DNA of 64,000 bases from Bartonella grahamii subsp. shimonis (GCF_036327415.1 NZ_CP123961.1:1612001-1676000), one strand, 5' to 3'; counted from the stretch's first letter, positions 20,450-33,270 are shown. Numbers and translations: made by a program. Notes: generated by a model not told the origin, from the letters alone.

Positions 20450-21043
20450 TCATTTCTCAACTTGTAAAGTAGCAGCATTAATGACATCAGGATTTTTTAC
20501 AGATCCATTATTACTTGTCGTACCTTTTTTTATTTTATCAACAACATCCATCCCCTTTATAACCTCTCCAACAACCGTATACTGGCCATTTAAAAAAGCA
20601 GCATCATCAAAACAAATGAAGAATTGAGAATTCGCGGAATCTGGATCTTGTGACCGTGCCATCCCAACAGTACCACGCTTAAACGGCTGCTTTGAAAACT
20701 CTGCCGGTATATTGGGATAATTTGAGCCACCCATACCAACGCGTTTCAGATCAAAATCTCTACTGCCTTTTTTTCCAAACTTTACATCACCAGTTTGTGC
20801 CATGAAATTAGGAATAACACGATGAAACACAACATTATTATAGGCCCCGTCCTCTGTTAATCTTTTGATTTGCGCAACATGTTTTGGCGCCAAATCAGAA
20901 CGCAGACGAATAATGACATCACCATCTTTGAGAGATAAAACAAGAAGACTTGCATCACTTGTTGTGCTAGAATTACCAGCGACAGCGGACAATGAAAAAA
21001 AACAAAACACACATATCAAAACAGCAAAAATTCTACGAGACAC
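20450..21043 (-). CDS. ppiA: Periplasmic cyclophilin-type peptidyl-prolyl isomerase
   Basis: This 197-aa cyclophilin starts with a signal peptide (RRIFAVLICVFCFFSLSAVAG), so it should fold proteins in the periplasm. The core has VVFHRVIPNFMAQTGD and KRGTVGMARSQDPDSANSQF. The start is GTG 21043 with AGGGGA upstream. The gene begins two bases after the coaD stop and lies 18 bases before ppiB, so the three are probably co-transcribed. Confidence 0.91.
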   Translation of the reverse strand: MSRRIFAVLICVFCFFSLSAVAGNSSTTSDASLLVLSLKDGDVIIRLRSDLAPKHVAQIKRLTEDGAYNNVVFHRVIPNFMAQTGDVKFGKKGSRDFDLKRVGMGGSNYPNIPAEFSKQPFKRGTVGMARSQDPDSANSQFFICFDDAAFLNGQYTVVGEVIKGMDVVDKIKKGTTSNNGSVKNPDVINAATLQVEK

Positions 21044-21045
21044 AA

Positions 21046-21552
21046 TTATTTTCCCCTAAAAGATTGGAATTTCGAGTTCAAAGCTTGCGCAATATTGGGT
21101 GGTACAAATGGTGTCACATCACCTCCCATAGAGGCAATTTGGCGTACCAATGTAGAAGTTATCGCACGCCCAGAAACGCTTGCCGGCAAAAAAACAGTTT
21201 GCAATTCAGGAGCCATAACGCCATTCATCCCTGCCATTTGCATTTCATAATCAAGATCAGTACCATCACGCAATCCACGAATGAGAAATGAAGCACCAAC
21301 TTCGCGCGCCTTCTCAATTAGAAGGTTGCTAAATGAAAGAACCTGCAATCGATTAGAATCTCCACCAAACAAGTCTTTCCCTACCTGCGTAATGAAATCA
21401 ACACGCTCTTCAAAGCTAAAGAGTGTTTTTTTGCCAGCCTGTATCCCTATAGCGACGACCACCTTATCAGCTAACACAAAACACCCTTTCAAAACATCAA
21501 GATGACCATTTGTAAGAGGATCAAAAGAACCTGCGTAAAGAGCAATTTTCAT
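21046..21552 (-). CDS. coaD: Phosphopantetheine adenylyltransferase
   Basis: CoaD makes dephospho-CoA from 4'-phosphopantetheine and ATP. The 168-aa protein has the nucleotidyltransferase motif [14 protein letters not shown] near the N-terminus and the conserved [19 protein letters not shown]. The C-terminal ISSTxxR region reads [16 protein letters not shown]. It lies 24 bases after gyrA and directly before ppiA on the same strand. Confidence 0.96.
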   Translation of the reverse strand: MKIALYAGSFDPLTNGHLDVLKGCFVLADKVVVAIGIQAGKKTLFSFEERVDFITQVGKDLFGGDSNRLQVLSFSNLLIEKAREVGASFLIRGLRDGTDLDYEMQMAGMNGVMAPELQTVFLPASVSGRAITSTLVRQIASMGGDVTPFVPPNIAQALNSKFQSFRGK

Positions 21553-21576
21553 GATTTTACTCCCTCCTCTTCAAAA

Positions 21577-24360
21577 TTATTTTTCTTCTCTCATATCAAC
21601 TGTATCTGAATGCTTCTCACCTTCATCATCTAATGAACTCGTATCATCTTCAGGTTCAGAAATACGTTCAACCGATACGACTCTTTCACCTTTGGCTGTA
21701 TTAAAAATTGTCACTCCCTTAGTTGAGCGCCCAGCAATACGAATTCCCTCAACAGGGACCCGAATAAGCTGTCCCCCATCTGATACCAACATAATTTGAT
21801 CTTGCGCCTTCACCGGAAAAGCCGCTACTAATTTACCAATTTCAGCTGTTTTAGATGGATCTGTTGCACGAATCCCTTTTCCGCCACGTCCTGAAATCCG
21901 GAACTCATAGGACGAAGAGCGTTTACCATAACCAAACTCACTCACCGTCAAAAGCATTTGTTCACGCGCATGAAGTTCTGTATAACGTTCATCTGTTAAC
22001 TCTGTTTCCCCCCCCCCTTCTTCCTCATCAAGAGTTACAATATCGTCAACATCAGCATCTGCACCAGAAGCACGCCGTTCATTCATTACACGTTTAATAT
22101 AAGCAGAACGCTCAATGGACGTCGCCTCGACATGCTCTAAAATTGTCATCGAAATGACTTTATCGCCCTTAGCTAAATTGATACCACGAACTCCCACAGA
22201 ATTACGCCCAGCAAAGACACGAACATCAACAACTGGAAAACGAATACATTGTCCATTGGCTGTTGTTAAAACAACATCATCATATTCTGTACAGGTTTCA
22301 ACAGAAAGAATTTCATCTTCTTCATCAAGTTTCATTGCAATTTTACCATTACGATTAACCTGAACGAAATCTGATAATTTATTACGACGCACAGTTCCAC
22401 GTGTTGTCGCAAACATAACATCCAATGCACTCCAGCTCGCTTCATCTTCAGGCAAAGGCATAATCGTTGTAATACGCTCACCTTGTTGTAAGGGAAGCAT
22501 ATTGATCAAAGCCCGCCCACGCGATTGGGGTGCCCCCAGCGGCAGTCGCCAAACTTTTTCCTTATAAACAATCCCACGTGATGAAAAGAAAAGAACCGGA
22601 GTATGCGTATTGGCAACAAACAACCGCGTTACAAAATCCTCATCCTTCGTGGACATACCAGAACGCCCCTTACCACCACGTCGCTGTGCGCGATAGGTAT
22701 TAAGAGGCACACGCTTAATATAGCCACTATGGCTCACTGTTACCACCATATCCTCTGGTGCGATCAGATCTTCACTCTCCATTTCAGCGCTACCAAAACC
22801 AAACACGGTACGTCGCGGCGTTGCAAATTCCTCACGAAGAGCACTCAACTCATCCTTAACAATACACATAATGCGTACACGTGATGCCAAGATATCAAGA
22901 TAGTCTGTGATATCCACGCCAATTTTATTCAATTCATCAGCGATTTCATCACGCCCAAGGGCTGTCAATCGTTGCAAACGCAACTCTAAAATAGCACGCG
23001 CCTGTTCTTCAGAGAGATTATAAGTACCATCCTCATGAATAATATGACGAGGATCATCAATAAGTTTAATCAAAGGCGCGACATCCATCGCTGGCCAGCG
23101 TCGCTCCATTAACTGTGCACGTGCTGTTTGCGGATCAGGAGCTTTGCGAATAAGTGCTATAATTTCATCAATATTGGCAACAGCAAGGGCAAGACCAACC
23201 AAAACATGTGCCCGCTCTCGTGCTTTACGCAAAAGATATTTTGTTCGCCGACTGACAACTTCCTCCCGAAAAGAAACAAATGCACGAAGCATATCAAGCA
23301 ACGTCATCTGCTCTGGTTTTCCCCCATTTAAAGCAACCATATTACAACCAAAAGAAGTTTGTAGCGGCGTATAACGATATAATTGGTTTAAAACAACTTC
23401 CGCAACAACATCTTTCTTCAGCTCAATAACGACCCGATACCCATCACGATCAGATTCGTCACGCAAATCAGAGATTCCCTCAATGCGTTTATCGCGCACC
23501 AATTCGGCCATTTTCTCAATCATCGTTGCCTTATTAACTTGATAAGGGATCTCACTCACAATAATTGCTTGTCGACCACTGCGAATTTCTTCGATCTCAA
23601 CTTTAGCACGCATAATGATTGAGCCACGCCCTGTTTCATAAGCAGCACGGACACCAGAATGGCCGAGGATAATGCCCCCTGTAGGAAAATCCGGACCAGG
23701 AATAATTTCAATTATTTTATCGAGTGAGATATCAGGATCATCAATCAAAGCGATACAACCATTAACGACTTCACCAAGATTATGGGGAGGAATATTGGTT
23801 GCCATTCCCACAGCAATCCCCCCTGACCCATTAACCAAAAGATTGGGAAAACGTGCTGGTAAAACAAGTGGTTCACGCTCACGCCCATCGTAATTATCCT
23901 GAAAATCAACAGTATCTTTATCGATATCAGCTAAAAGCTCTTCTGAAACTTTTTCTAAACGACACTCAGTATAGCGCATGGCCGCAGGTGGATCACCATC
24001 AACGGAACCAAAATTTCCCTGACCATCAATCAATGGATTTCTTAAAGAAAAGTCCTGCGCCATACGCACTAAAGCATCATAAATTGAAGCATCGCCATGA
24101 GGATGGAATTTCCCCATAACCTCACCAACAACACCAGCAGATTTACGATACGACTTGTTGAAAGAAAGCCCCATCTCATTCATAGCATGAAGGATACGTC
24201 GATGAACAGGCTTAAGACCATCACGAACATCAGGAAGTGCACGAGAAACAATCACGCTCATCGCATAATCGAGATAGGAGCGTTGCATTTCATCAACAAT
24301 ACTGATTGGTTCAACACCGGTTAGCACAACACGTTCTGGGGGTGGAGTAAGATCGGTCAC
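21577..24360 (-). CDS. gyrA: DNA gyrase subunit A
   Basis: GyrA cuts and rejoins DNA in the gyrase tetramer that introduces negative supercoils. The 927-aa protein has catalytic Tyr130 (AAMRYTE) and the quinolone region [17 protein letters not shown]. In this region the E. coli Ser83 position is Ala91 while Asp95 (E. coli Asp87) is kept. Natural Ala at this site is known for Bartonella and lowers quinolone susceptibility. The C-terminal beta-pinwheel repeats include QRRGGKGR, the GyrA box. The start is GTG 24360. An acidic Glu/Gly insert is encoded by a run of ten C (plus strand) at 22008-22017. It heads the gyrA-coaD-ppiA-ppiB run. Confidence 0.97.
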   Translation of the reverse strand: MTDLTPPPERVVLTGVEPISIVDEMQRSYLDYAMSVIVSRALPDVRDGLKPVHRRILHAMNEMGLSFNKSYRKSAGVVGEVMGKFHPHGDASIYDALVRMAQDFSLRNPLIDGQGNFGSVDGDPPAAMRYTECRLEKVSEELLADIDKDTVDFQDNYDGREREPLVLPARFPNLLVNGSGGIAVGMATNIPPHNLGEVVNGCIALIDDPDISLDKIIEIIPGPDFPTGGIILGHSGVRAAYETGRGSIIMRAKVEIEEIRSGRQAIIVSEIPYQVNKATMIEKMAELVRDKRIEGISDLRDESDRDGYRVVIELKKDVVAEVVLNQLYRYTPLQTSFGCNMVALNGGKPEQMTLLDMLRAFVSFREEVVSRRTKYLLRKARERAHVLVGLALAVANIDEIIALIRKAPDPQTARAQLMERRWPAMDVAPLIKLIDDPRHIIHEDGTYNLSEEQARAILELRLQRLTALGRDEIADELNKIGVDITDYLDILASRVRIMCIVKDELSALREEFATPRRTVFGFGSAEMESEDLIAPEDMVVTVSHSGYIKRVPLNTYRAQRRGGKGRSGMSTKDEDFVTRLFVANTHTPVLFFSSRGIVYKEKVWRLPLGAPQSRGRALINMLPLQQGERITTIMPLPEDEASWSALDVMFATTRGTVRRNKLSDFVQVNRNGKIAMKLDEEDEILSVETCTEYDDVVLTTANGQCIRFPVVDVRVFAGRNSVGVRGINLAKGDKVISMTILEHVEATSIERSAYIKRVMNERRASGADADVDDIVTLDEEEGGGETELTDERYTELHAREQMLLTVSEFGYGKRSSSYEFRISGRGGKGIRATDPSKTAEIGKLVAAFPVKAQDQIMLVSDGGQLIRVPVEGIRIAGRSTKGVTIFNTAKGERVVSVERISEPEDDTSSLDDEGEKHSDTVDMREEK

Positions 24361-24588
24361 AATTTTAAAACTTTCAAAATAGAATCATTTCACTTTGTTT
24401 ATATCGAAAAATACACTAAAATACCAATTTCTCCCCCATAACAAAAAAGAAATTTAACAATATTTTTCAAGATGTTATTAATTTATGTTTAAAATTACCA
24501 ATAATAATCAACAATTTCCATTTTGCTAAACTTTAAAAATCTGAAACAAACAAACCATAAAGTAATCATAATACTGCATTAAAGATTC

Positions 24589-25095
24589 TTAAAAAGGTAC
24601 GTCATCATCTAATTTGTGTGAAAAACTTTCTCCCAATTGATTATTATTTTGACCAAAAGTATTTTTTTGATTTGAGTTACTATCGGCAAAGCCACCACTA
24701 TAACTTCCCCCTTGACTTGCACCTTGTTCCCCGCCCACTGCTCCCCGCCCATCAAGCATTTGTAATTCACCACGGTACTTTTGCAAAACAATCTCTGTTG
24801 TATAACGGTCATTTCCATTTTGATCTTGCCATTTTCGTGTCTGTAACTGCCCCTCAATATAAATTTTGCTGCCTTTTTTTAAATATTGCTCTGCAACTTT
24901 GACAAGGTTTTCATTAAAAATAACAATATTATGCCACTCAGTACGTTCTTTTCGCTCATTTGTATGCCGATCACGCCAACTTTCTGAAGTAGCAATACGC
25001 AGATTTGCCACTTGATCACCAGAATTCAAACGGCGGATTTCAGGATCGGCACCAAGATTACCAATCAAAATAACTTTATTAAGGCTACCAGCCAT
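24589..25095 (-). CDS. ssb: Single-stranded DNA-binding protein
   Basis: SSB coats single-stranded DNA in replication and repair. The 168-aa protein begins with the OB fold ([42 protein letters not shown]). It then has a Gly/Asn/Gln/Ser-rich linker and ends in the acidic tip LDDDVPF that recruits partner proteins. It is divergent from uvrA across a 332-base gap, a pairing seen in other Rhizobiales. Confidence 0.97.
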   Translation of the reverse strand: MAGSLNKVILIGNLGADPEIRRLNSGDQVANLRIATSESWRDRHTNERKERTEWHNIVIFNENLVKVAEQYLKKGSKIYIEGQLQTRKWQDQNGNDRYTTEIVLQKYRGELQMLDGRGAVGGEQGASQGGSYSGGFADSNSNQKNTFGQNNNQLGESFSHKLDDDVPF

Positions 25096-25427
25096 CGCAC
25101 AAACTCCAAAATTTTAGTTCGTAAAATACTCTGTTTTATAACAGTTATAACTATCTTGACCTTCAATTTACATGTCTGCAATTGATCTTCAATATGGATA
25201 TTGCTATCCTGTCCCAATATTGTATCCGTGTAATTATAACAAAAGATGATAAAAACGCATAGTCTATTCCACCACGAGAGAATAAAAAGCTGCTCATTTG
25301 TATTTTTCTTTTCACAAAACTTGTACTTTCTTTTGCATTAAAGCAGTTAAACACATTGTAATTTTAAAAAAACAATTTGATTCCATTTTAGGTGCTCACT
25401 TTTTGTTACATATGCTAAGGATAAAAT
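25096..25427. other. Divergent ssb/uvrA promoter region
   Basis: This gap must hold promoters for both genes. An imperfect SOS-like element GTTC-N7-ACTC lies at 25117-25131, close to ssb; it has two mismatches from the alphaproteobacterial LexA box GTTC-N7-GTTC. No gene is seen. Confidence 0.35.
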
Positions 25428-28343
25428 ATGACCTATCAAAAATATATCTCCATTCGTGGTGCGCGTGAGCATAACCTTAAAAATATTGATCTCGATCTGC
25501 CTCGTGACAAACTCATTGTTATAACAGGACTTTCTGGATCAGGAAAATCATCCTTAGCTTTTGATACAATTTACGCTGAAGGACAACGCCGCTATGTCGA
25601 AAGCCTTTCAGCCTATGCACGCCAATTTTTGGAAGTCATGCAAAAACCCGATGTCGACCGCATAGACGGTCTCTCTCCAGCTATCTCCATTGAACAAAAA
25701 ACCACCAGTCGCAATCCTCGTTCAACAGTAGGTACCGTTACTGAAATCCACGATTACATGCGCCTTCTCTTTGCACGTATTGGTATTCCTCATTCTCCTG
25801 CGACAGGACTTCCTATAGAAAGCCAAACGGTAAGCCAAATGGTGGATCAAATTATGTCCTTACCAGAAGGAACACGAATTTTTATTATGGCACCCTTGGT
25901 ACGAGGACGAAAGGGAGAATATAAAAAAGAACTAATAGAACTTTTAAAAAGAGGATTCCAACGGGCTAAAGTTGATGGTGAATTTTATGAAATCCCTGAC
26001 ATTCCACCTCTTGATAAAAAGTATAAACATGACATAGATGTCGTGGTAGACCGCATTGTTTTACAAAAGGATATCAGCTCTCGCTTGGCTGATAGTATAG
26101 AGACCTGTTTACAGCTAGCAAATGGACTTGCCATAGCTGAAATGGCAGACCAACCCTTGATACAAAAAGAAACGACAAAGGAATCTGCTCATAAATCAAA
26201 AAATGATACACACAAACGCCTCATTTTTTCAGAAAAGTTTTCCTGCCCTATATCTGGTTTTTCTATTCCTGAAATTGAACCACGCCTTTTTTCATTTAAT
26301 AATCCTTTTGGAGCCTGTCCCCTCTGCGACGGATTGGGCATAAAAAAGGCAATGGATCCACTGAAAATTGTGCCAAATAAAAATCTTACCCTAAAGAATG
26401 GAGCCATTGCTCCTTGGGCTAAATCGGATTCACTTTATTATAGCCAAACCTTAGAAGCATTAGGAAAAGCTTACGGTTTCAAACTCACAGATCAATGGTG
26501 TGAACTCTCTACTGAAGTACAACAGGCTATTCTCTACGGTACAAAAAGCAATGAAATTTCTTTTACCTATAAAAATAATTCTGGTTCGCATAAAACGACC
26601 CAACCTTTTGAAGGAATCATCCCCAATATGGAGAGACGCTGGAAAGAAACCGATTCTGCTTGGTCTCGAGAAGAAATCGAACGTTATATGTCTTCTTCGC
26701 CTTGCCCAGCTTGTCACGGTTATCGTTTAAAACCAGAGGCACTTGCTGTAAAAATCCATGGAATGCATATAGGGCAAATATCAGAGCTTTCTATTCTAAA
26801 GGCAGATGATTGGTTTGCCAATATTCATCAATATCTCACAGAAAAACAACGTAATATCGCCATACGTATTTTAAAAGAAATTCGCGAACGCTTAGCTTTT
26901 TTAAATCATGTAGGACTGGAATATCTTACCTTGTCTCGAAATTCAGGAACGCTTTCAGGTGGAGAAAGCCAACGCATTCGGTTAGCATCCCAAATTGGTT
27001 CTGGTCTTACAGGCGTTCTTTATATTTTAGATGAACCATCTATCGGTTTACATCAACGCGATAATGAACGCCTTTTGGAAATGCTGCGCCATTTACGCAA
27101 TCTTGGCAATACAGTTATTGTCGTTGAACACGATGAAGATGCTATTCTCACAGCAGATCATGTTGTCGATATGGGCCCTGCCGCGGGCGTTCATGGTGGA
27201 GAAATCATAGCGCAAGGGACACCACAGGAAATTATAGAAAATTCAGCCTCTCTCACAGGCCAATACCTTTCAGGAAAAATGGCTGTTAAAATACCTGCCA
27301 AACGACGCAAAATATCAAAAATGAAAACGCTTAAAATCATTGGTGCCAAAGGAAATAACCTCAAGAATATCAATGTGAACATCCCTCTTGGAACCTTCAC
27401 ATGTGTAACCGGTGTTTCTGGAGGAGGAAAATCAACATTTCTTATTGAAACGCTTTTCAAAGCAGCATCACATCATATCATGGGCTCTCATCACAGCCCT
27501 GCCAGCTATGACAAAATTGAAGGATTAGAATTTCTTGATAAAGTCATTGATATAAATCAGTCCCCCATTGGACGCACCCCACGCTCTAATCCCGCAACCT
27601 ATACAGGCGCTTTTACACCGATTCGTGAGTGGTTTGCCGATCTTCCAGAATCAAAAGCCCGTGGTTACAAAGCTGGGCGTTTTTCATTTAATGTTAAAGG
27701 AGGACGTTGCGAAGCATGTCAAGGTGATGGAGTCGTAAAAATTGAAATGCACTTTTTACCTGATGTCTATGTTACTTGCGATGTCTGTAAAGGAAAACGC
27801 TATAATCGAGAAACACTAGAAATAAAATTCAAAGGACAATCTATAGCCGATATTTTGGATATGACAATTGAAAAGGCAGAGGAATTTTTCCAGGCTATTC
27901 CCGCTATTCATAATAAAATGAAAACTCTTATTAAAGTAGGATTGGGTTACATAAAAGTAGGACAGCAAGCAACCACACTTTCTGGTGGGGAAGCACAACG
28001 TATAAAACTTGCGAAAGAACTTTCACGTAAAACAACGGGACGTACACTCTATATTTTGGATGAACCGACAACAGGTTTACATTTTCACGATATTTCCAAA
28101 CTTCTTGAAGTGCTGCATGAACTAGTCGAGCAAGGCAACACAGTTATAGTCATTGAACATAACCTTGATGTTATAAAGACAGCCGACTGGATTATTGATT
28201 TAGGACCAGAGGGTGGAGATCGCGGTGGCGAAATTGTTGCAATTGGACGCCCTGAAGACATCATTAAGGTTCCGGCTTCCTATACGGGAAAATTTCTAAA
28301 AGATGTTTTACTACGTCCATCTCTCTATAATTCCAATTCTTAA
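25428..28343 (+). CDS. uvrA: Excinuclease ABC subunit A
   Basis: UvrA finds DNA lesions and loads UvrB in nucleotide-excision repair. The 971-aa protein has two ABC ATPase modules: Walker [15 protein letters not shown] and [11 protein letters not shown], signatures [12 protein letters not shown] and [12 protein letters not shown], and Walker [11 protein letters not shown] and [10 protein letters not shown]. Zinc modules are visible as CPACHGYRL and CEACQGDG...CDVCKGKRY. The region before the first zinc site ([11 protein letters not shown]) is intact. It is divergent from ssb and is followed by a stem-loop at 28449. Confidence 0.97.
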   Translation: MTYQKYISIRGAREHNLKNIDLDLPRDKLIVITGLSGSGKSSLAFDTIYAEGQRRYVESLSAYARQFLEVMQKPDVDRIDGLSPAISIEQKTTSRNPRSTVGTVTEIHDYMRLLFARIGIPHSPATGLPIESQTVSQMVDQIMSLPEGTRIFIMAPLVRGRKGEYKKELIELLKRGFQRAKVDGEFYEIPDIPPLDKKYKHDIDVVVDRIVLQKDISSRLADSIETCLQLANGLAIAEMADQPLIQKETTKESAHKSKNDTHKRLIFSEKFSCPISGFSIPEIEPRLFSFNNPFGACPLCDGLGIKKAMDPLKIVPNKNLTLKNGAIAPWAKSDSLYYSQTLEALGKAYGFKLTDQWCELSTEVQQAILYGTKSNEISFTYKNNSGSHKTTQPFEGIIPNMERRWKETDSAWSREEIERYMSSSPCPACHGYRLKPEALAVKIHGMHIGQISELSILKADDWFANIHQYLTEKQRNIAIRILKEIRERLAFLNHVGLEYLTLSRNSGTLSGGESQRIRLASQIGSGLTGVLYILDEPSIGLHQRDNERLLEMLRHLRNLGNTVIVVEHDEDAILTADHVVDMGPAAGVHGGEIIAQGTPQEIIENSASLTGQYLSGKMAVKIPAKRRKISKMKTLKIIGAKGNNLKNINVNIPLGTFTCVTGVSGGGKSTFLIETLFKAASHHIMGSHHSPASYDKIEGLEFLDKVIDINQSPIGRTPRSNPATYTGAFTPIREWFADLPESKARGYKAGRFSFNVKGGRCEACQGDGVVKIEMHFLPDVYVTCDVCKGKRYNRETLEIKFKGQSIADILDMTIEKAEEFFQAIPAIHNKMKTLIKVGLGYIKVGQQATTLSGGEAQRIKLAKELSRKTTGRTLYILDEPTTGLHFHDISKLLEVLHELVEQGNTVIVIEHNLDVIKTADWIIDLGPEGGDRGGEIVAIGRPEDIIKVPASYTGKFLKDVLLRPSLYNSNS

Positions 28344-28448
28344 AAACGCTTTCCATTGAAAATACAGCATACTAACAAAGCCTGTACTTTTATTATTACC
28401 TGTAAACTAATACCTAATTGCAGTGGTGCAACATGTTTGAAAAAAAGA

Positions 28449-28486
28449 CTGAAACAATTTAGCACTTTATAAGCTGTTTCAGTTTT
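28449..28486 (+). terminator. Stem-loop downstream of uvrA
   Basis: CTGAAACA (28449-28456) and TGTTTCAG (28475-28482) form an 8-bp stem followed by TTTT. It lies about 105 bases after the uvrA stop and could end that transcript. Confidence 0.5.
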
Positions 28487-28640
28487 CGTATTATCAAATA
28501 GGAACGCGCGCATAATTGCGTATTTATTCTCTGTTTTGTTTATATCTGAAACGACCAGGCAGCCCAATTTGGGAAGAATACGAAGTTTTAAAGGTATAAA
28601 TAAGTTCCTATCTTTAATCTCCTTTTAATTTATCTTTATG
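28487..28640. other. Non-coding spacer after uvrA
   Basis: No gene is supportable between the uvrA stem-loop and the inverted-repeat copy. A minus-strand frame at 28340-28567 is an artefact without a ribosome site or family match. Confidence 0.5.
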
Positions 28641-28908
28641 ATTTCAAAAGCATCCGCAGCAATATCTTATAATGAAGATTGCCCCTTGCTTCACGCTTCT
28701 ATTTATCGCGTTCCTTAATGGGATCGCATTCCTCACGAAGGGAAAAAACGCCCCAAACGGAATATATTTGCATCGCCAATTCACACACCTGTTTTCAAAG
28801 AAATATTTCTCAACACTCTCAAGCCCATTTCACGCCGGCATCTATGAATGCTATAATGATAAACCCATTATTGTACACCACCAGCTTTACGTTTATGAAG
28901 GAGCATAA
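28641..28908 (+). repeat. Diverged inverted repeat, copy 2 (partner 19083-19350)
   Basis: The reverse complement of this block matches 19083-19350 over its whole length. The plus frame 28672-28908 (78 codons, beginning MKIAPCFTLLFIAFLNG) corresponds to the minus frame in copy 1 (MKIIHSLTLLFFSFFNRG). An overlapping second frame runs 28679-29071. Neither has a convincing ribosome site. The two copies bracket ppiB to uvrA in opposite orientation. Confidence 0.6.
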
Positions 28909-29747
<839 letters not shown>

Positions 29748-29806
29748 TAAATAACGAGAAAATTAACCTTTTTATCCACCTCAACGCTGTATTAAGGAAA
29801 TTGAAT

Positions 29807-31216
29807 ATGACAACCGCATCAGATATTATCAAACAGATTGCAGACAACGAAATCCGTTTTGTTGATTTACGTTTTACTGATCCACGAGGAAAATTGCATC
29901 ACATTACAATGGATATCGCAGAGATCAGCGAAGATACCTTTAATGATGGTGTTATGTTTGATGGTTCTTCAATTGCTGGTTGGAAAACAATTAATGAATC
30001 TGACATGGTTTTAATGCCAGATCCTAAAACAGCGCATATTGATCCTTTTTTTGCTCAATCTACTTTGGTCATATTTTGTGACATTCTTGATCCTGTCTCT
30101 GGTGAGTTTTATCGTAGAGATCCTCGTTCTATCGCAAAAAGGGCTGAGGTTTATATGAAATCTTTAGGCATTGGAGATACAATCAATGTAGGTCCAGAAG
30201 CAGAGTTTTTTATCTTCGATGATGTGCGCTATAAAACAGACCCTTACAACACAGGGTTTAAACTCGATTCAAGTGAACTTCCCTCCAATGACGATACGGA
30301 ATATGAAACAGGCAATCTAGGGCATCGTCCACGAATAAAGGGAGGCTACCTTCCTGTTCCGCCGATTGATTCCTGCCAAGATATGCGTTCTGAAATGCTC
30401 ACAGCACTCAAAGATATGGGCGTACAGGTCGAAAAACATCATCACGAAGTAGCAGCAGGGCAACATGAATTGGGTATTCGTTTTGATACACTCGTTCGCG
30501 AAGCTGACAAGATGCAAATTTTTAAATATGTTGTACATCAAATAGCAAGCAGTTATGGGAAAACAGCAACCTTCATGCCAAAACCAGTTTTTGGTGATAA
30601 CGGCTCTGGAATGCATGTTCACATCTCCATTTGGAAAGATGGCAAACCCATTTTTGCAGGAAATGAATATGCCGGACTCTCAGAAACCTGTTTATTTTTT
30701 ATTGGTGGTGTTATTAAGCACGCAAAAGCAATCAATGCTTTTACCAACCCATCCACAAACTCCTATAAACGTTTGGTTCCTGGTTATGAAGCTCCAGTTC
30801 TTCTTGCCTATTCAGCGCGTAATCGTTCTGCATCTTGCCGTATCCCAATGAGCTCTTCACCAAATTCAAAACGCGTAGAAGTTCGTTTTCCAGACCCAAC
30901 AGCAAATCCCTATTTGGCATTTGCAGCCCTCTTAATGGCTGGTCTTGATGGCATCAAAAACAAAATTCACCCTGGACATGCTATGGATAAAGATCTTTAT
31001 GATCTTCCCTTAAAAGAACTCAAAGAAATCCCTACCGTTTCAGGAAGTTTGCGTGAAGCGCTTGAAGCACTTGACAAAGATCGTGGCTTTCTTAAAGCAG
31101 GCGACGTTTTTGATGATGATCAGATTAATTCCTTCATTCAAGTAAAGATGCAAGAAGTTTTACGTTACGAAACAACGCCCCATCCTGTTGAATTTGATAT
31201 GTACTATTCTGTTTAA
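29807..31216 (+). CDS. glnA: Glutamine synthetase type I
   Basis: GlnA makes glutamine from glutamate, ammonia and ATP as a dodecamer. The 469-aa protein shows FDGSSIAGW near residue 50, the metal-binding [19 protein letters not shown] (here [11 protein letters not shown]), the Glu flap region [12 protein letters not shown], and the adenylylation site with Tyr398 in [10 protein letters not shown]. GlnE-type regulation is therefore expected. ATG 29807 was chosen; an in-frame TTG six bases upstream is not needed. It ends at a hairpin at 31245. Confidence 0.97.
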   Translation: MTTASDIIKQIADNEIRFVDLRFTDPRGKLHHITMDIAEISEDTFNDGVMFDGSSIAGWKTINESDMVLMPDPKTAHIDPFFAQSTLVIFCDILDPVSGEFYRRDPRSIAKRAEVYMKSLGIGDTINVGPEAEFFIFDDVRYKTDPYNTGFKLDSSELPSNDDTEYETGNLGHRPRIKGGYLPVPPIDSCQDMRSEMLTALKDMGVQVEKHHHEVAAGQHELGIRFDTLVREADKMQIFKYVVHQIASSYGKTATFMPKPVFGDNGSGMHVHISIWKDGKPIFAGNEYAGLSETCLFFIGGVIKHAKAINAFTNPSTNSYKRLVPGYEAPVLLAYSARNRSASCRIPMSSSPNSKRVEVRFPDPTANPYLAFAALLMAGLDGIKNKIHPGHAMDKDLYDLPLKELKEIPTVSGSLREALEALDKDRGFLKAGDVFDDDQINSFIQVKMQEVLRYETTPHPVEFDMYYSV

Positions 31217-31244
31217 ACAGTCAGTATGCATTCTTTTAATTTTA

Positions 31245-31271
31245 AAAATGGAGGCAAAAGCTTCCATTTTT
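31245..31271 (+). terminator. Rho-independent-type terminator after glnA
   Basis: AAAATGGAGGC and GCTTCCATTTT pair with one mismatch around AAAA, followed by TG; the stem ends in a T-run. It lies 28 bases after the glnA stop. Confidence 0.65.
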
Positions 31272-31372
31272 GTGGATACTCTCCTCATGCAAGAGTGTAA
31301 GAGGCTTTTTGCTTATCTGCTTTTCCTTTATAATGCGATGAATCTCTACAAATGAATTAACAAGGTTTCTCA

Positions 31373-31918
31373 ATGCCGCGAATTTGTTTTCTCATTTCCG
31401 TTCTTTTATGCATTGTCTTTATCCCATCAACAACTCAAGCACATACAATTACAAACCAAAAACTCACAGCCCTTGAAAAAGCGACATCCGCTTATAGTAA
31501 AGCACTTAAAAATGCCGATGCAAATGCCATCTTAAATGCTATCCCTCCTGAAATCATCAACAGCTTAACCGCCAAAAAAAATCTTAGTCAATCACAATTT
31601 CGGCAAATCATGAAAAGCCAAATCGAACGGTTGGCAGAAAGTTACAAGATTGAAACGATCAACATTGACCAAAAACAAAAACGTGAAGGTACTCTTGATA
31701 ATGGTACCCCTTATTTTGTTATACCCATGGAGCTTGTAACCACAACAAATGCTGGGAAAAAATGCTCTATTCAAACTGAAATTATTGCCCTACTTTACAA
31801 TAACCAATGGTATTTTATCCGTGGTAATGACAAAACGCTCTTAAACATAACCAATGAACTATTTCCTGGACTTGAAAAAGTAAAAATTAATCCTCAAAAA
31901 GTCACAAAAATACTCTGA
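31373..31918 (+). CDS. Secreted protein of unknown function
   Basis: The 181-aa product begins with a clear signal peptide (CFLISVLLCIVFIPSTTQAH), so it should be periplasmic or exported. The mature part starts with a helix (LTALEKATSAYSKALKNADA). It continues with a mixed region ending in NNQWYFIRGNDKTLL, a layout like small NTF2-type or SnoaL-like periplasmic domains; that is only an impression. It lies between glnA and the minus-strand ATP12 gene with its own spacing. I do not recognise a named family. Confidence 0.7.
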   Translation: MPRICFLISVLLCIVFIPSTTQAHTITNQKLTALEKATSAYSKALKNADANAILNAIPPEIINSLTAKKNLSQSQFRQIMKSQIERLAESYKIETINIDQKQKREGTLDNGTPYFVIPMELVTTTNAGKKCSIQTEIIALLYNNQWYFIRGNDKTLLNITNELFPGLEKVKINPQKVTKIL

Positions 31919-31953
31919 GCAAAAAGAATGTACGTAAATAAAAGAGTTAACCC

Positions 31954-32742
31954 TTATAAACAAGTTGTAACAATTGTAGCCGCAGCCTTAAATTCAACTT
32001 TTTTATGATCACGACGCACCATTGTTTCTTTATCTATTCCCCATTGTTCCATCATCCAATCTTCATCTAAATGGGCAATAGACCAAGCGTGATCAGCATC
32101 AATGTTTCCCGCAGCAACAGCAAGAGCAATAAGAGCAGATCCCGTTAAGGTTGTCATCATATGAAGAGCAGCAAGCATATAAGGAGACTCAACGCTACGT
32201 AAATAATGACTCACAGCTTGAAGTGCTTCTGGTGATTGTTCCACATGCATCAGCCCTTCTGTCAAATAAAACCTTGAACCCAGTTTTTTTTCTGCCCAAT
32301 CTAATAAAGGATCCCATTGTTCAGATTGTTTTTGCACCAACTCTTTAGGTGTTTGTGCACGATAAAAGATCATATCACAAGCAACGAAACGCAATAAATC
32401 TTCAAAAATAACCTGCATGTCATCAGCGATACCATCAATAACGGTATTTACCAGACGCGTCATCGGCATTTTTGCCGGATCAACAACGTGCTTTTGACTC
32501 TCAAACTCCTGAGCAACAAATTTAGCAAACACTTCCGTTGGCACAAGAAAATGACGCCTTGCGGGCGTTTTAACGGGACATCCATCTAATAAGATAGTAA
32601 AGCTCCCTTCCTCACAAGCAATTTTCACTTGTCTATAAAATCGTTTTGGGTGCGGCTGACATAAAAAATTTTGAATCTTTTGAACAGAACTCTTTTTATC
32701 CTTATTTAATGGCATATCAAAATGATCCAAAATCTCACGCAT
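31954..32742 (-). CDS. ATP12-family F1-ATPase assembly chaperone
   Basis: ATP12 proteins bind the F1 alpha subunit during ATP synthase assembly in mitochondria and alphaproteobacteria. The 262-aa protein has the N-terminal FYRQVKIACEEGSFTILLDG with PVKTPARRHFLVP, then KMPMTRLVNTVIDG. The C-terminal block SALIALAVAAGNIDADHAWS with EDWMMEQWG is characteristic. The gene runs from a plain ATG and is flanked at its start by the left direct repeat around 32.8 kb. Confidence 0.9.
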   Translation of the reverse strand: MREILDHFDMPLNKDKKSSVQKIQNFLCQPHPKRFYRQVKIACEEGSFTILLDGCPVKTPARRHFLVPTEVFAKFVAQEFESQKHVVDPAKMPMTRLVNTVIDGIADDMQVIFEDLLRFVACDMIFYRAQTPKELVQKQSEQWDPLLDWAEKKLGSRFYLTEGLMHVEQSPEALQAVSHYLRSVESPYMLAALHMMTTLTGSALIALAVAAGNIDADHAWSIAHLDEDWMMEQWGIDKETMVRRDHKKVEFKAAATIVTTCL

Positions 32743-32825
32743 CTTTGTTTACCTCTGATCTTTTCAAGAAGGCCACTGTTTTATCTAAGTTTTATACACT
32801 TTAATAAGATTTAATCCGACCTTCC

Positions 32826-33270
32826 CATGCCTCAAAGAAGAAAAAAGATCTTGCCAATCCCAATCTGATTTAAGAGTTATATTTCATGTTTCTTTTATAA
32901 ACAAGACAATGATAATATCTTTCATATATTCAATACAATCATGGCTATAGCATAATTTTTAAAATATCATCTTAATTAAAAAGTTTAATACATTGAATAT
33001 GATAATAAATATGATCACGCTTTACCATTTTGCTTATTATCCACCTACAATAATGTTATCGATACGGACAGCTTCAAAACAATTTTTGCAAAATATTAAA
33101 ACAAAAAAGCTCATCATTAAAAAATGATAGAGTGGTGTGCGTTATGTATCATTCACCTTCGCTTAACCATTCTAATCATTCGTCTAACATATCCAATAAA
33201 TACCCCTTGCATAGAATTTTTCCTTAATCTCCCCTAAACGACGATGTTTTACGGCATGCTAGAATAATGA
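32826..33270 (+). repeat. Direct repeat, left copy, flanking the 33.4-37.4 kb operon
   Basis: This non-coding block matches 37624-38054 in the same orientation with many mismatches and small gaps. Shared landmarks are CTCAAAGAA, AAAAAAGATC-TGCCAATCC, GTTATATTTCAT, CATATATTCAATACA, CACGCTTTACCA, ATTATCCACCTA, ATACG-ACAGCTTCAAAA. The two copies bracket the BacA-like to ATP-grasp genes. Confidence 0.8.

Noticed and set aside
25117..25131. Possible LexA box upstream of ssb
   Set aside because: GTTC-N7-ACTC has two mismatches in one half-site; too weak to call as an operator.
28340..28567. 75-codon minus-strand frame overlapping the end of uvrA
   Set aside because: Overlaps uvrA and the stem-loop after it; no family features.
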